51,983 nucleotides of DNA, taken from contig NZ_VSRY01000074.1 of the NCBI RefSeq assembly GCF_008271805.1, forward strand, positions 1-51,983, in the 5' to 3' direction. The notes below the pieces were generated by a model that worked only from the letters and a program-made list of their open reading frames with translations, was not told the origin of the DNA and made no database searches. The DNA is from Streptomyces sp. TRM49041 (GTDB lineage Bacteria; Actinomycetota; Actinomycetes; Streptomycetales; Streptomycetaceae). Both the position numbers and the translations under genes were made by a program. Below are positions 28,026-36,667 of the stretch, in pieces (within the stretch, counting starts at the first letter, position 1; each line of letters begins with the position of its first letter).

Positions 28026-28688
28026 GTGCCGACGAACGCGCAGCTGCGCGAGCTGCTCGACCCCGCCCACACCGTGCTGCTCACCGTCGAGTGCCAGCGC
28101 GGCGTCGTCGGCCCGGAGAGCGCACTGCCCGAACTCGCCGCCGAGGCACGCTCGTCCGGCGCCCTCCACCACGTCGCCCGCCTGGTCGCCGCAGCCCACG
28201 CGGCAGGCGTCCAGGTGGTCCACGCGGTCGCCGAGCGCCGTCCCGACGGGCGCGGCGCCAGCAACAACGCCCGGCTGTTCCGGGCCGCCGAGCGGCTGCC
28301 CGTGCAGCAGCACACCGGCAGCACCGCCGTACGCGTGGCCGACCCCATCGAGGTCGCCGACGAGGACCTCGTCGTGCGACGGCTGCACGGCCTGTCGCCG
28401 CTCGCGGGCACCGACGTCGACGCGCTGCTGCGCAACCTCGGCTGCCGCACCCTGATCGTCACAGGTGTCTCGGCGAACGTCGCCATACCCAACGCGGTCT
28501 TCGACGCGGTCAACCTCGGCTACACGGCGGTCGTCCCGGCGGACGCCGTCGCGGGCGTGCCGACCGAGTACACGCGCGCGATGATCCGCCACACCCTCGC
28601 CTTCGTTGCCACGCTCACCACCACGGACGAGGTCCTCGTCTCCTGGCGCCACCCACGGCGGGGCCGCCCGGCAGTCACGCGAGCTTGA
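28026..28688 (+). CDS. Isochorismatase-fold hydrolase lacking the catalytic cysteine
   Basis: 220 residues with the isochorismatase-like fold. Positions of the usual Asp-Lys-Cys triad read differently: the N-terminal VIDMQ is TVECQ, the lysine strand is VVRRLHGLSPLAGTD, and the nucleophile motif GVxTNVCV is GVSANVAIPN, with Ala for Cys. True isochorismatases (EntB, PhzD) also lack the cysteine, so it may be an isochorismatase-like enzyme rather than an amidase. The GTG start has GAGAGGAG 4-5 bases upstream, inside a hairpin. The last 14 bases overlap the convergent Rieske gene. Confidence 0.83.
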   Translation: MPTNAQLRELLDPAHTVLLTVECQRGVVGPESALPELAAEARSSGALHHVARLVAAAHAAGVQVVHAVAERRPDGRGASNNARLFRAAERLPVQQHTGSTAVRVADPIEVADEDLVVRRLHGLSPLAGTDVDALLRNLGCRTLIVTGVSANVAIPNAVFDAVNLGYTAVVPADAVAGVPTEYTRAMIRHTLAFVATLTTTDEVLVSWRHPRRGRPAVTRA

Positions 28689-29169
28689 TCGAATCACCCT
28701 CCACCGTGATCGACGCGGGCGCCAGCGGCGAAGTGGCCGGACCGGCTTTCACGCTGCCGTCGGCCGCGTCGAACTTGCTGCCGTGACACGGGCAGTTGAT
28801 CACTCCGTCGCTGATGTCCTTCACTGCGCAGCCCTGGTGCGTACACATCGCCGAGAACGCCTTGAACTCGCCCGCCGTCGGTTGTGTGACGACGACGCCC
28901 TGGTCGCCGAAGACCTTGCCGCCACCCTCGGGGATGTCGGCCGTCTTCGCCAGTTCCTGCCCGGCGCCCGCGCCTCCCGCGCCTCCCGTGCCCTGCGAGG
29001 TGTCACCGCCCGCGGGCGGTGCGGCGGCCGGCGGCGTGGTCGTCCCGCTGTCCGAGCCGCCGCACGCCGTCAGGACGGCCGCGAGACTACCGGCCCCCGC
29101 CGCCGCGACGACGGTACGGCGCCCCACCGCGAGGCTCGTCCCCTGTGCTGCTCCGGTCGTTCCGGCCAT
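28675..29169 (-). CDS. Rieske [2Fe-2S] lipoprotein with Tat-like signal
   Basis: 164 residues. N-terminal signal with paired arginines and hydrophobic core (GRRTVVAAAGAGSLAAVL) ending in a lipobox LTAC at about residue 37; then a Gly/Pro/Thr-rich linker; then a Rieske domain with both cluster-binding loops, CTHQGC (about residue 109) and CPCHGS (about 126). Exported folded with its cluster and anchored outside the membrane by lipid. It probably takes part in electron transfer; the partner is not in the window. ATG with GGAAGGGG 8 bases upstream. Confidence 0.9.
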   Translation of the reverse strand: MAGTTGAAQGTSLAVGRRTVVAAAGAGSLAAVLTACGGSDSGTTTPPAAAPPAGGDTSQGTGGAGGAGAGQELAKTADIPEGGGKVFGDQGVVVTQPTAGEFKAFSAMCTHQGCAVKDISDGVINCPCHGSKFDAADGSVKAGPATSPLAPASITVEGDSIKLA

Positions 29170-29249
29170 GCACGGTCCCCTTCCACTTCTGCTTCAACCT
29201 GTGGTGTTCATCTCGTCATCCGGTGGTACGGGCCCGAGGGCCCCACCGT

Positions 29250-31427
29250 TCACCTCTGGAGCGAGCTCTTGAGAAAGTCCACCTCCAGAGCCAGCTGATT
29301 GCTCATCACCTGCTCCTGCGTGACCATGTGCGTCGCCCCCGGCAGGGGCAGAACCGTGTGGGGCCGACCCGCGGCGAGCAGCGCCGCCGAGAAGCGCAGG
29401 GTGTGGGCCGCCACCACGTTGTCGTCGGCCAGCCCATGGATCAGCATCAGGGGCCGGGTAAGCCGGTGCGCCTCCGGCACGAGCGACGAGCGCGCGTAGT
29501 TCTCCGGCTCGACCTCCGGGTGGCCGAGGAACCGCTCCTCCCAGTGTGTGTCGTACAGCCGCCGGTCCGTCGGTGCGGCGCCCGCGACCGCCGCGTGGAA
29601 CACATCGGGGCGGTGCAGTACGGCGCCGATCGCGAGATAACCGCCGTACGACCAGCCCCGCACGGCCACCCGCCCGAGGTCCAGGCCCGGATACCGCTCC
29701 GCCGCCGCGTGCACCGCGTCCACCTGGTCCTCCAGGGCGGGCCCCAGCCGGTCGCCGCGCACCGCGGTCTCCCAGGCCCGGCCCCGCCCCGGGGTGCCCC
29801 GGCCATCGGTGACCAGCACGGCGAAACCCTGCTCGGCGAACCACTGGGCGACGGCGCTCCACCAGCCGTACGCCCGCAGCGCCAGTTGCAGCCCCGGCCC
29901 CGCGTACGGGCTCAGCAGCACCGGCAGGCGTAGGTCCGACCCGGCGTCGTACCAGGAGGGCAGGTGGAGGTGGCCGCGCAACCGGCGCGTCCCGAGCGAC
30001 AGATGGAGCGGACGCACCGGGACCGGCGGCTCCTCGGCCAGGACGGCTATCCGGCCCACGGGCTCGCCGGCCCGCAGCACCGTCACGCTGCGGCCCTCGC
30101 AGGTCCTGCTGTCCAGGACGACGGTGTCACCGCCGACGGCGGCCGTGTGGACGCCCGGCTCCCCGCTCACCCGCCGGAAGCGGCCCCGGTCATCGTCGGC
30201 CGAGCCGTCCACCGGGGCGTCGGCCGAGCCGTCCGGGTCGTACACCCACACATGGATCTCCGTCGGCTCCTCGCTCGCGGTGAAGTACACCCGCTCGCCG
30301 GCCGTGCCCAGGACCTCACGGACATGGAGGCCGGGCGGGGACGCCGCGTCGCCGACGCGTATCCCGCACACATCGTCCCGGACCCGCGTCACGACGGGCA
30401 CCCCCGAGCCGGTGCGCAGGGGCGTGCCGGGCGTGAGCGGCACCCACGCGCGGTCCCGCAGCAGGTGGAGCGGCCGGGCGCTGCCCGTGTCCGGGTCGGC
30501 CTCGAAGAGCTCGGCGCTGCGCTGGTCCCGTGTCTGGATCTGGACGTACGGCCCGCACGCGTCCCAGCCCGCCGCCGTCACGTACTCGAACCGCATGTCC
30601 GTCCAGCGGCCGTCCGGGTGGTGTTCCGGGTCGGCCTCGGCCGGGAGCCGGACGGGTGTGCGGCGCCCGTCGAGGCCCAGGACATGAACGGTCACCTCGG
30701 CGTTCGCGGTGCCCGCCGCCGGGTAGCGCAGCAGGCGCGGTGGCTTTGCGGGGTCGGCCGGGTCGGAGAGGAACCAGCGGGCGACGGGCGCCTCGTCGAC
30801 CCGCGTGACCAGGAGCGCGTCCCCCTCCGGCGACCACCAGTGGCCACGCAGCCGCCCGATCGACTCGGCCGACACATGGTCCGCGAGCCCGTACACCACG
30901 TCAGGGCTCTCGGGCGCGGCCAGCAGCCGGTCACCCGTGCCGTCCCAACCCACGACCCGGACGGCGCCCCCGGTCACGTATGCGACGAGCGAGCCGTCCG
31001 GTGAGGGGCGCGGGTCGACGACAGGCCCCATGGTCGGGATCCGCCACGGCGCACCGCCCGCGGTCCGTACCGCCCACAGGGCCCCGCCCAGCGCGAACAC
31101 CGCCAGACGGGCCTCCCGGTCCGTGGCGTACGCGACGATGCCCGACGCCGTCACGCGGGCGCGCTCGCGGCGGACCTTCTCCTCGTCCGGAACGTCCTCG
31201 TCGCCGGGGCCGCCGAGCACGGCCGGGTCGGCGACGAGCCGTTCCGCACCGTCCTCGAGCAGCCACAGCCGGCCGACGGGGTCCGTGCCCGAACCGGTGC
31301 GGACGAACAGCACACGCGCGCCGTCCGGCGAGACGGTGAACCGGTCCGGGACACCGAGCGAGAAGCGCCGGGTGCGGGCGAGCACGCGGGGGAACTCCGC
31401 TGCGGCTAAGGAGGATGTGGGACTCAT
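29250..31427 (-). CDS. S9-family prolyl oligopeptidase/dipeptidyl peptidase
   Basis: 725 residues. N-terminal beta-propeller (about residues 30-450) and C-terminal alpha/beta-hydrolase. The catalytic serine is in GWSYGGYLAIG, the aspartate in IHGLADDNV and the histidine in GATHM, as in DPP-IV-type peptidases that remove dipeptides or cut after proline. No signal peptide is evident, so it is probably cytoplasmic. ATG 31427 (MSPTSSLAAAEFPRV) is preferred over 31442 and 31457; none has a good ribosome binding site. Confidence 0.9.
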   Translation of the reverse strand: MSPTSSLAAAEFPRVLARTRRFSLGVPDRFTVSPDGARVLFVRTGSGTDPVGRLWLLEDGAERLVADPAVLGGPGDEDVPDEEKVRRERARVTASGIVAYATDREARLAVFALGGALWAVRTAGGAPWRIPTMGPVVDPRPSPDGSLVAYVTGGAVRVVGWDGTGDRLLAAPESPDVVYGLADHVSAESIGRLRGHWWSPEGDALLVTRVDEAPVARWFLSDPADPAKPPRLLRYPAAGTANAEVTVHVLGLDGRRTPVRLPAEADPEHHPDGRWTDMRFEYVTAAGWDACGPYVQIQTRDQRSAELFEADPDTGSARPLHLLRDRAWVPLTPGTPLRTGSGVPVVTRVRDDVCGIRVGDAASPPGLHVREVLGTAGERVYFTASEEPTEIHVWVYDPDGSADAPVDGSADDDRGRFRRVSGEPGVHTAAVGGDTVVLDSRTCEGRSVTVLRAGEPVGRIAVLAEEPPVPVRPLHLSLGTRRLRGHLHLPSWYDAGSDLRLPVLLSPYAGPGLQLALRAYGWWSAVAQWFAEQGFAVLVTDGRGTPGRGRAWETAVRGDRLGPALEDQVDAVHAAAERYPGLDLGRVAVRGWSYGGYLAIGAVLHRPDVFHAAVAGAAPTDRRLYDTHWEERFLGHPEVEPENYARSSLVPEAHRLTRPLMLIHGLADDNVVAAHTLRFSAALLAAGRPHTVLPLPGATHMVTQEQVMSNQLALEVDFLKSSLQR

Positions 31428-31617
31428 GCGGCAGAGCATGCCAGGGACGGACGACATCGACGGCGCCGAAGCCCGCGGCCTGTGGATAACCCCGGCCCAT
31501 GGGCGACCGCCGCCCCGGGCTCTCCATGCGCAGCGTCCGGGCCTCCCTCACGTCCCGCGTGGCCTGACTCATCCCGTCCGCTCGGTCTTGCGCGTAGGTC
31601 ACCTGATGGGGTGGTGT

Positions 31618-32448
31618 TCACTCCTCCGGGGCCCTGGTGGGTGAGGCCGACGCGGGAACGAACACCACACGGAACATCCTGGGCCAGAACTTGCCGGTGA
31701 TCAGGAACTGGTCGGTGCCGGGGACGGCCGCCACTCCGTTCAGGACGGAACCGGCCACGCGTTCGTTCTCAGGCAAGAGCCCGGTGGCATCGATGCTCGC
31801 TCTCACCGCACCGGTGTCGGGGTCGATGCGCACAATCCGATCGGTGAACAGGACGTTGGCGTACACGGCGTTGCCGACGCACTCCAGTTCGTTCAGCTTC
31901 GTCACCGGTCGCCCGTTCTCGGTGACGCCGATGTCGCCCGTCTTCGCGAGCGTCCTCGGGTGCCGGAACGTCAACCGGGACGAACCGTCGCTCGTCACCA
32001 GCCGGTTCCTGGACCGCTGGTGACACACCCCCCAGCCCTCGGCGGGGTACAGGACGCGGCGCACCTCCTCCAACGTCCTCGCATCGCGCTCGACGGCGAT
32101 CCCGTTCCGCCAGGTGAGCTGCCAGAGCGTCCGGCCGACGACGGTGATCCCCTCGCCGAACAACGGCGCCGGAATGTCCACACGGGCCGTGGGCAGACCT
32201 CCGGGCGGGCCCGCCCGTACCGACGACCGCCCGGCCAGACCGGTGCCTTCGTACAGCGTGTCACCGGCCATCTCCAGTCCCTGGGTAAAGGCCTGCGGAT
32301 CGTGCGGCAGGACCTCCAGCACCTTGACACGCAACCGCTCCACATCCTCCGCGGATGCCGCTGCGTCCTTCGCGGTGCAGGACGTGCAGCACAGGAGCAG
32401 CGCCCCCGTGAACACGGACGCCATCACGACGCCTACGCGTTCAGGCAC
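31618..32448 (-). CDS. Glutaminyl-peptide cyclotransferase, lipoprotein
   Basis: 276 residues. N-terminal hydrophobic segment ends in a lipobox-like CCTSC at residues 20-24, so it is probably an extracytoplasmic lipoprotein. The rest matches the five-bladed propeller glutamine cyclotransferases (VLPHDPQAFTQGLEM, LYEGTGLAGRSSVR, GWGVCHQRSRNRLVTSDGSS, KLNELECVGNAVYANV, LNGVAAVPG), which turn N-terminal glutamine into pyroglutamate and so protect exported proteins. GTG 32448 is the longest start; ATG 32424 still leaves a full signal. It stands divergent from the tyrosine kinase gene with a 195-base gap. Confidence 0.87.
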   Translation of the reverse strand: MPERVGVVMASVFTGALLLCCTSCTAKDAAASAEDVERLRVKVLEVLPHDPQAFTQGLEMAGDTLYEGTGLAGRSSVRAGPPGGLPTARVDIPAPLFGEGITVVGRTLWQLTWRNGIAVERDARTLEEVRRVLYPAEGWGVCHQRSRNRLVTSDGSSRLTFRHPRTLAKTGDIGVTENGRPVTKLNELECVGNAVYANVLFTDRIVRIDPDTGAVRASIDATGLLPENERVAGSVLNGVAAVPGTDQFLITGKFWPRMFRVVFVPASASPTRAPEE

Positions 32449-32567
32449 GGCAAGCGCCGCTCTGTTCTGACGGCGTCATCTTCTCCACTCTCCTCGGTCG
32501 AGCGTCTGCCTACAGGGCTGTTTGCGGGCCGACATGGGGGTGGTTCCCCGGATAGAGATGTTCCAGC

Positions 32568-32637
32568 CCCTATGTTCAGCAATGCACATAGGGAATAAAC
32601 CTCTCCTTCGGGTGGTTTCCCTCGGTCCTTTGAGGGG
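32568..32637 (+). promoter_or_regulatory. Inverted repeats upstream of the tyrosine kinase gene
   Basis: CCCTATGT (32568-32575) and ACATAGGG (32586-32593) form a perfect 8-bp inverted repeat with a 10-base spacer, 51 bases before the start codon. Closer in, CCCTC (32619-32623) can pair with GAGGG (32632-32636), which is the Shine-Dalgarno of the kinase gene. The first may be an operator, the second an RNA element hiding the ribosome site. Confidence 0.45.
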
Positions 32638-32643
32638 TGTAGT

Positions 32644-34086
32644 TTGGATCTCCACGGATTCCTGAAGGCTCTTGCCCGAAGCTGGGTGACCGTCGCGGTC
32701 TGTCTGGTCCTTGCGGTGGGGGCGGCGCTCGCCGTCACGAACCTGAGCGCCCCCGTCTACGCTGCCGACACGCAGCTCTTCGTGGCCACTCGCTCCGGTG
32801 AGGACACCGCTCAACTGAGCCAGGGACAGAGCTTCTCGCAGGCGCGCGTGCAGTCGTACGCCGCCATCGTGCCGACCCGTCAGGTGACCGGGCCCGTGGT
32901 GCGTGAGCTGAAGCTGCGCACCACAGCGGAGGAGCTGGCTTCCCGGATCACCGCCGAGGCCCCGCCCAACACCGTGCTCATCAACATCACCGTCCGGGAC
33001 TCCGACCGCAAGCGTGCCGCAGAGATCGCCAATGCCGTCGCGGCGCATTTCAGCGCTGTGGTCGAGCGGCTGGAGACTCCCAGGCCGATGGGCCCTGGGC
33101 GCGAGGCGGACACACCTCCCGACCCTGTCTCACCTGTCTCCCTGGGCGTCACCGAGCACGCGGTCGCGCCCGCCGCTCCCGTCTCGCCGCGCCCGTTGCT
33201 CAACCTTGTCGGCGGAGTGTGTGTCGGACTGCTGCTCGCCGCCGGCCTCGTCGTCCTGCGTGAGACCCTCGACACGACCCTCAAGACCAGCCAGGCGCTC
33301 GGCGAGCTCACCGGTCTGCCGGGCCTCGGAGCCATTCCGTACGACAAGAGCGCACCCGCACAACCACTCATCACCGCCGCCCGTCACTCCCAGCGCGCCG
33401 AAGCCTTCCGTAAACTGCGCACCAATCTGCAGTTCGCTCAGGTCGACGACCGTCCCCAGATCATCATGGTGACGAGTTCGGTGCCCGGCGAGGGCAAGAC
33501 CAACACCTCGGTGAACCTGGCCCTCTCCCTCGTTGAGGCGGGCGTCTCCACCTGTCTGGTGGACGCCGACCTGCGCCGTCCGTGTGTGGCCGAGACCTTC
33601 GGCCTCGTCCAGGACGCCGGACTGACCACCGTGCTCATCGGACAGGCCCGGGCCGAGGACGTGATGCAACAGGTCGGCAAGGGGCTCTCGGTGCTGGCCG
33701 GCGGTGCCGTGCCGCCGAACCCCACCGAGTTGCTCGCCTCGGCCCGTATGAACGAAGTCCTACATGACCTCGCGAACACGTACGAGGCCGTCATCATCGA
33801 CACGGCGCCGCTGCTGCCGGTCGCCGACACCATCGGACTCGCCCCGCTGGCCCAGGGCACGCTGCTCGTCGTCCGGGCCTCGAAGACCAGCCGTGACCAG
33901 GTCCGCACCGCCACCGAGGCGCTGGAACAGGTGGGCGGCCGCCTGCTCGGTACCGTCTTCAACATGGTCGCGCCCCCGAAGAGCGACCGCTACGGCGCCT
34001 ACGGGGCGTACGGCGAACTGCCCGCGCCCCGTTTGGCGGCCCATCAGAAGGAGGCCACCGTCATGGATCTCACGGGTGAGAAATGA
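32644..34086 (+). CDS. Bacterial tyrosine kinase with Wzz domain (Wzc/CpsD type)
   Basis: 480 residues. Wzz chain-length domain with membrane segments at about residues 14-34 and 193-211, then a BY-kinase domain: Walker A VPGEGKTN (about 280-287), Walker A' CLVDADLRRP (about 303-312), Walker B-like AVIIDTAP. The C-terminus has a short tyrosine cluster, YGAYGAYGE (450-458), the usual autophosphorylation site. Such kinases control export or length of capsule and exopolysaccharide. The start is a rare TTG, with GAGGGG 6 bases upstream, giving the normal N-terminus MDLHGFLKALARSW. A matching phosphatase lies 4.6 kb downstream, but no sugar-polymer genes are present. Confidence 0.9.
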   Translation: MDLHGFLKALARSWVTVAVCLVLAVGAALAVTNLSAPVYAADTQLFVATRSGEDTAQLSQGQSFSQARVQSYAAIVPTRQVTGPVVRELKLRTTAEELASRITAEAPPNTVLINITVRDSDRKRAAEIANAVAAHFSAVVERLETPRPMGPGREADTPPDPVSPVSLGVTEHAVAPAAPVSPRPLLNLVGGVCVGLLLAAGLVVLRETLDTTLKTSQALGELTGLPGLGAIPYDKSAPAQPLITAARHSQRAEAFRKLRTNLQFAQVDDRPQIIMVTSSVPGEGKTNTSVNLALSLVEAGVSTCLVDADLRRPCVAETFGLVQDAGLTTVLIGQARAEDVMQQVGKGLSVLAGGAVPPNPTELLASARMNEVLHDLANTYEAVIIDTAPLLPVADTIGLAPLAQGTLLVVRASKTSRDQVRTATEALEQVGGRLLGTVFNMVAPPKSDRYGAYGAYGELPAPRLAAHQKEATVMDLTGEK

Positions 34087-34109
34087 GCCGGGGCTGCGGG
34101 TCCGACGCC

Positions 34110-34148
34110 CGGTAGCACACCCCGGCCGGTGACCGTGGTGCGCTACCG
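34110..34148. terminator. Hairpin between convergent genes
   Basis: CGGTAGC (34110-34116) pairs with GCTACCG (34142-34148); further pairs form inside (CAC with GTG). It lies between the kinase stop and the end of the convergent subtilisin gene. Confidence 0.5.
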
Positions 34149-34174
34149 AGGCGTGTCGCCGAGCTGACGTCTGG

Positions 34175-35464
34175 TCAGAACGTGGAGACGCTGAGGAGGC
34201 GCTCCTTGACGGCGTCTCCGTCCTGCGACGGCCAGGACCAGTCAAGGCTGCCCGTGTTCTGCAGGGCAGCCTTGACGGTCTGGGGGGATGCGGTCGGGTG
34301 GGTGGCCTGGTACAGCGCCGCGCCGCCCGCCACATGCGGCGCGGCCATGGAGGTGCCGGACATGGTGGCGTAGCCGCCGTTGAGGTAGGTCGACCTGATA
34401 CACACGCCCGGTGCGATCAGGTCGACGTCAGAGCCGAAGTTGGAGAAGTCGGCGAAGGTGTCGTCCTGGTCGGCGCGGCAGGTCGGCCCGGCCAGGCCGC
34501 CGGGCTTCCCGTCGAAGTCCGCCAGAGCGCTGACGGTGATCACTTCGTCGTATGCGGCCGGCACGGTGTTCTTGGCGTCGGCGTGGCTGTTGCCGGCCGC
34601 CACGACGTAGGTGACGCCCTTGGCTACCGAGTTGCAGATGGCCTGGTGCATGGGGTCGCCGTCGGTCTTGCCGCAGTTGCCGTCGTCGGTGCCGGCACCG
34701 CCCAGGCTCATGTTGGCCACGTCGATCTGGTCGGCGTGCTGGGTGACGTAGTCGATGCCGCACAGGACGGTCGAGGTGAATCCCATGCCGAGGGGGTTGA
34801 GCACCTGCACCGGCCAGAGCCGCACACCGGGCGCCACCCCGACGACTCCGGTCCCGTTGTCCAGGGCACCGATGGTGCCCGCCACGTGGGTGCCGTGGCC
34901 GTTCAGGTCGTTGGGCGGCAGGAAGGGCATCCAGCAGTTCACACCGCCGGACCGGTTCACATTGAGATCCGGGTGGCTCGTGCTGACCCCGGTGTCGATG
35001 ACTGCGACGTCCGCGTCGACCCGCGTGTCCACACCGTTGATGGCCGCGGTCGGGCTGAGGTCGGCGTTGACCCGGTCCACGCCGGTCGGGACCGAGTGGG
35101 CCGTGGCACGGACCAGGCGGTCCTGCTGCACCGACTGCACCTGCGGGTCGCGGGCGAGCGTGGCCGCGGTGCTCGCGGTCATCGACGCCGCATAGCCGTG
35201 GAGGGCATGGCGGTAGACTTGGTGCACGAAGGCGCCCATGTCGGAGGCGTGCTCGGTCGCCGTCGTCACGGCGTTGTCCACGTCCTCCTGTCGGTCGGTG
35301 CCGGTTTCCTTGAGCGTCACGATGTACCGGCCGGCGATCTTGCCGGTCTCGTCGGACACCGTGGCTGCGGGCGGGAACTCTGCTTCGGCCGAATGGGCGA
35401 CGGTGCTCGGCGTACCAGCCGCCAGGGCCAACGCGAGGAGGGTTACCACAATGGGTTTCGGCAT
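34175..35464 (-). CDS. Secreted subtilisin-like serine protease (S8)
   Basis: 429 residues. Signal peptide at about 1-25 (VVTLLALALAAGTPSTVAHS), inhibitor-I9 propeptide at about 45-120 (GRYIVTLKE ... VQSVQQDRLV), then the S8 catalytic domain with Asp in VAVIDTGVS, His in GHGTHVAG and Ser in SGTSMAAPHVAGG, all intact. It has cysteines typical of the extracellular proteinase K-like branch. An extracellular protease made as a zymogen. A weak ribosome site (AAAGG) precedes ATG 35464. The upstream non-coding gap is long. It could process the neighbouring surface protein; that is speculation. Confidence 0.93.
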   Translation of the reverse strand: MPKPIVVTLLALALAAGTPSTVAHSAEAEFPPAATVSDETGKIAGRYIVTLKETGTDRQEDVDNAVTTATEHASDMGAFVHQVYRHALHGYAASMTASTAATLARDPQVQSVQQDRLVRATAHSVPTGVDRVNADLSPTAAINGVDTRVDADVAVIDTGVSTSHPDLNVNRSGGVNCWMPFLPPNDLNGHGTHVAGTIGALDNGTGVVGVAPGVRLWPVQVLNPLGMGFTSTVLCGIDYVTQHADQIDVANMSLGGAGTDDGNCGKTDGDPMHQAICNSVAKGVTYVVAAGNSHADAKNTVPAAYDEVITVSALADFDGKPGGLAGPTCRADQDDTFADFSNFGSDVDLIAPGVCIRSTYLNGGYATMSGTSMAAPHVAGGAALYQATHPTASPQTVKAALQNTGSLDWSWPSQDGDAVKERLLSVSTF

Positions 35465-36055
35465 CCCGGACCTTTCTCGAATGTGTCGGAGTGGCGAGCC
35501 GGACCGACTGTGACGTTCTGAATGTTCAGCTCGCTGTGGTTCTAGAGCTTGCAGGTGTGCGAGGAGCCGCGACGTCCCGACCTTCGGCCATGCGGGATTT
35601 TCCGCCCATCTGTCAGCCGTGTGGCTCTGTGGCCTGCTTTCCTCGACGGTGCGAGAGCGTCAGCGTTCTGCGGGGGGAGCGCGACCGACGCTCATGTCGC
35701 CCGGATGCCTCGCACCTGAGTCACAACTGAGTTCGTGGTGGGGGGGGTATGACGACCACGCGGCGGGGCTGACGGGCGGTGACTCAGGCCCGCTCACTCG
35801 TGGTGCGTTGTGCTGTTCTTCTCCGCCGTGGCCTGGCGCTGTGCATTGTCCGGGCGCCGAAGACCTTCCCCGGCATCTCCGCCGCGCGCGCCCTCGGACG
35901 GTCTTGACGTCGATCCGGTGATCCTCGTGCGCCAGATGGCGTCTCATGCACCAACAGGCGTTAAGACAGGCCTTTTGGCGTCATAAATGCGTATACGGTA
36001 CTCGCTGGTCGCGTCAAGGCGTCGGCCAGATCCCACTTGAGGAGCGTGAAATGCG
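35465..36055. other. Long intergenic region
   Basis: 591 bases without a convincing gene and with weak codon bias in all frames. It contains a G8 tract (35740-35747), the first copy of a 16-bp direct repeat (35918-35933), and an AT-rich patch at 35980-36000 (CATAAATGCGTATACGG) that probably holds the promoter of the surface-protein gene. Confidence 0.5.
35918..35933 (+). repeat. 16-bp direct repeat, copy 1
   Basis: GTGATCCTCGTGCGCC, identical to 36975-36990. It lies 122 bases before the surface-protein gene at 36056. Confidence 0.75.
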
Positions 36056-36667
36056 ATGACGGTGTCAGCCAGATGGCGTGCCGTACTCGCGGCCACAGCA
36101 GCCTCTGCTGTCCTGGCCGCTGCACCAGTGCTGGGGGCGCAGCCCGCCCTTGCCCAACCGTATCCGCCGGTGCCCGAGGACCTGATTCTCAGTGCCACCA
36201 CTGTTACCCAAGGAGATTCGCTCACCTTCACTGGACCAGGATTCGGCGCGGGTGAGGACGGCATCGAATCGGCGATCTTCTCCAGCAAGATCACACTGGA
36301 CTTCCACACGGCCGATGAGAACGGCATGGTGACAGACACCGTCACCATCCCCCATCACGTCGAGCCGGGCGAACACATCTTCCGGCTCAAGGGTGAGGCG
36401 CAGGTCCACCTGGCCGAGATCACCGTGCTCGACGACGACGATGACGGCGGCGATCCCGGCCACGATCACGGCGGCAGGCCCGGCCACGATCACGGCGGCA
36501 AGCCGGGCCACGATCACGGCGGCAGGCCCGGCCACGATCACGACGGCAAGCCGCACCTCGCCGATACCGGTGGGGACCGCTCGGCCGTCCTGCTGGGCGG
36601 GGCTGCCGGGCTGCTCCTGCTCGGTGGCGGGGCGATTCTTCTCACCCGGCGGGTGAGGCGCGGCTGA
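36056..36667 (+). CDS. Sortase-anchored surface protein with His/Asp-rich repeats
   Basis: 203 residues. Signal peptide 1-33 (AVLAATAASAVLAAAPVLGA), an Ig-like or beta-sandwich region at about 36-125 (SATTVTQGDSLTFTGPGFG), an acidic DDDDDGGD stretch, four PGHDHGG(R/K) repeats at 134-165, then LADTG (168-172), a hydrophobic segment and the basic tail RRVRRG. LAxTG is the Streptomyces class E sortase signal, so the protein is expected to be wall-linked. The histidine-aspartate repeats could bind divalent metals. GAGGAG lies upstream; a two-codon frame ATGCGATGA overlaps the ATG at 36056. No sortase gene is in the window. Confidence 0.85.
   Translation: MTVSARWRAVLAATAASAVLAAAPVLGAQPALAQPYPPVPEDLILSATTVTQGDSLTFTGPGFGAGEDGIESAIFSSKITLDFHTADENGMVTDTVTIPHHVEPGEHIFRLKGEAQVHLAEITVLDDDDDGGDPGHDHGGRPGHDHGGKPGHDHGGRPGHDHDGKPHLADTGGDRSAVLLGGAAGLLLLGGGAILLTRRVRRG
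36455..36550 (+). repeat. Four 24-bp repeats coding PGHDHGG(R/K)
   Basis: Four in-frame 24-base units, nearly identical at DNA level, in the gene 36056-36667. Units end alternately in AGG and AAG (Arg/Lys); the last unit has GAC for GGC (Gly to Asp). Confidence 0.9.

Noticed and set aside
31481..31489. TGTGGATAA, a perfect DnaA box
   Set aside because: Single copy with no cluster, no origin-associated genes and no AT-rich unwinding region; best taken as chance.
35740..35772. G8 tract followed by a short frame (MTTTRRG)
   Set aside because: Could suggest phase variation, but no real gene is downstream in frame.
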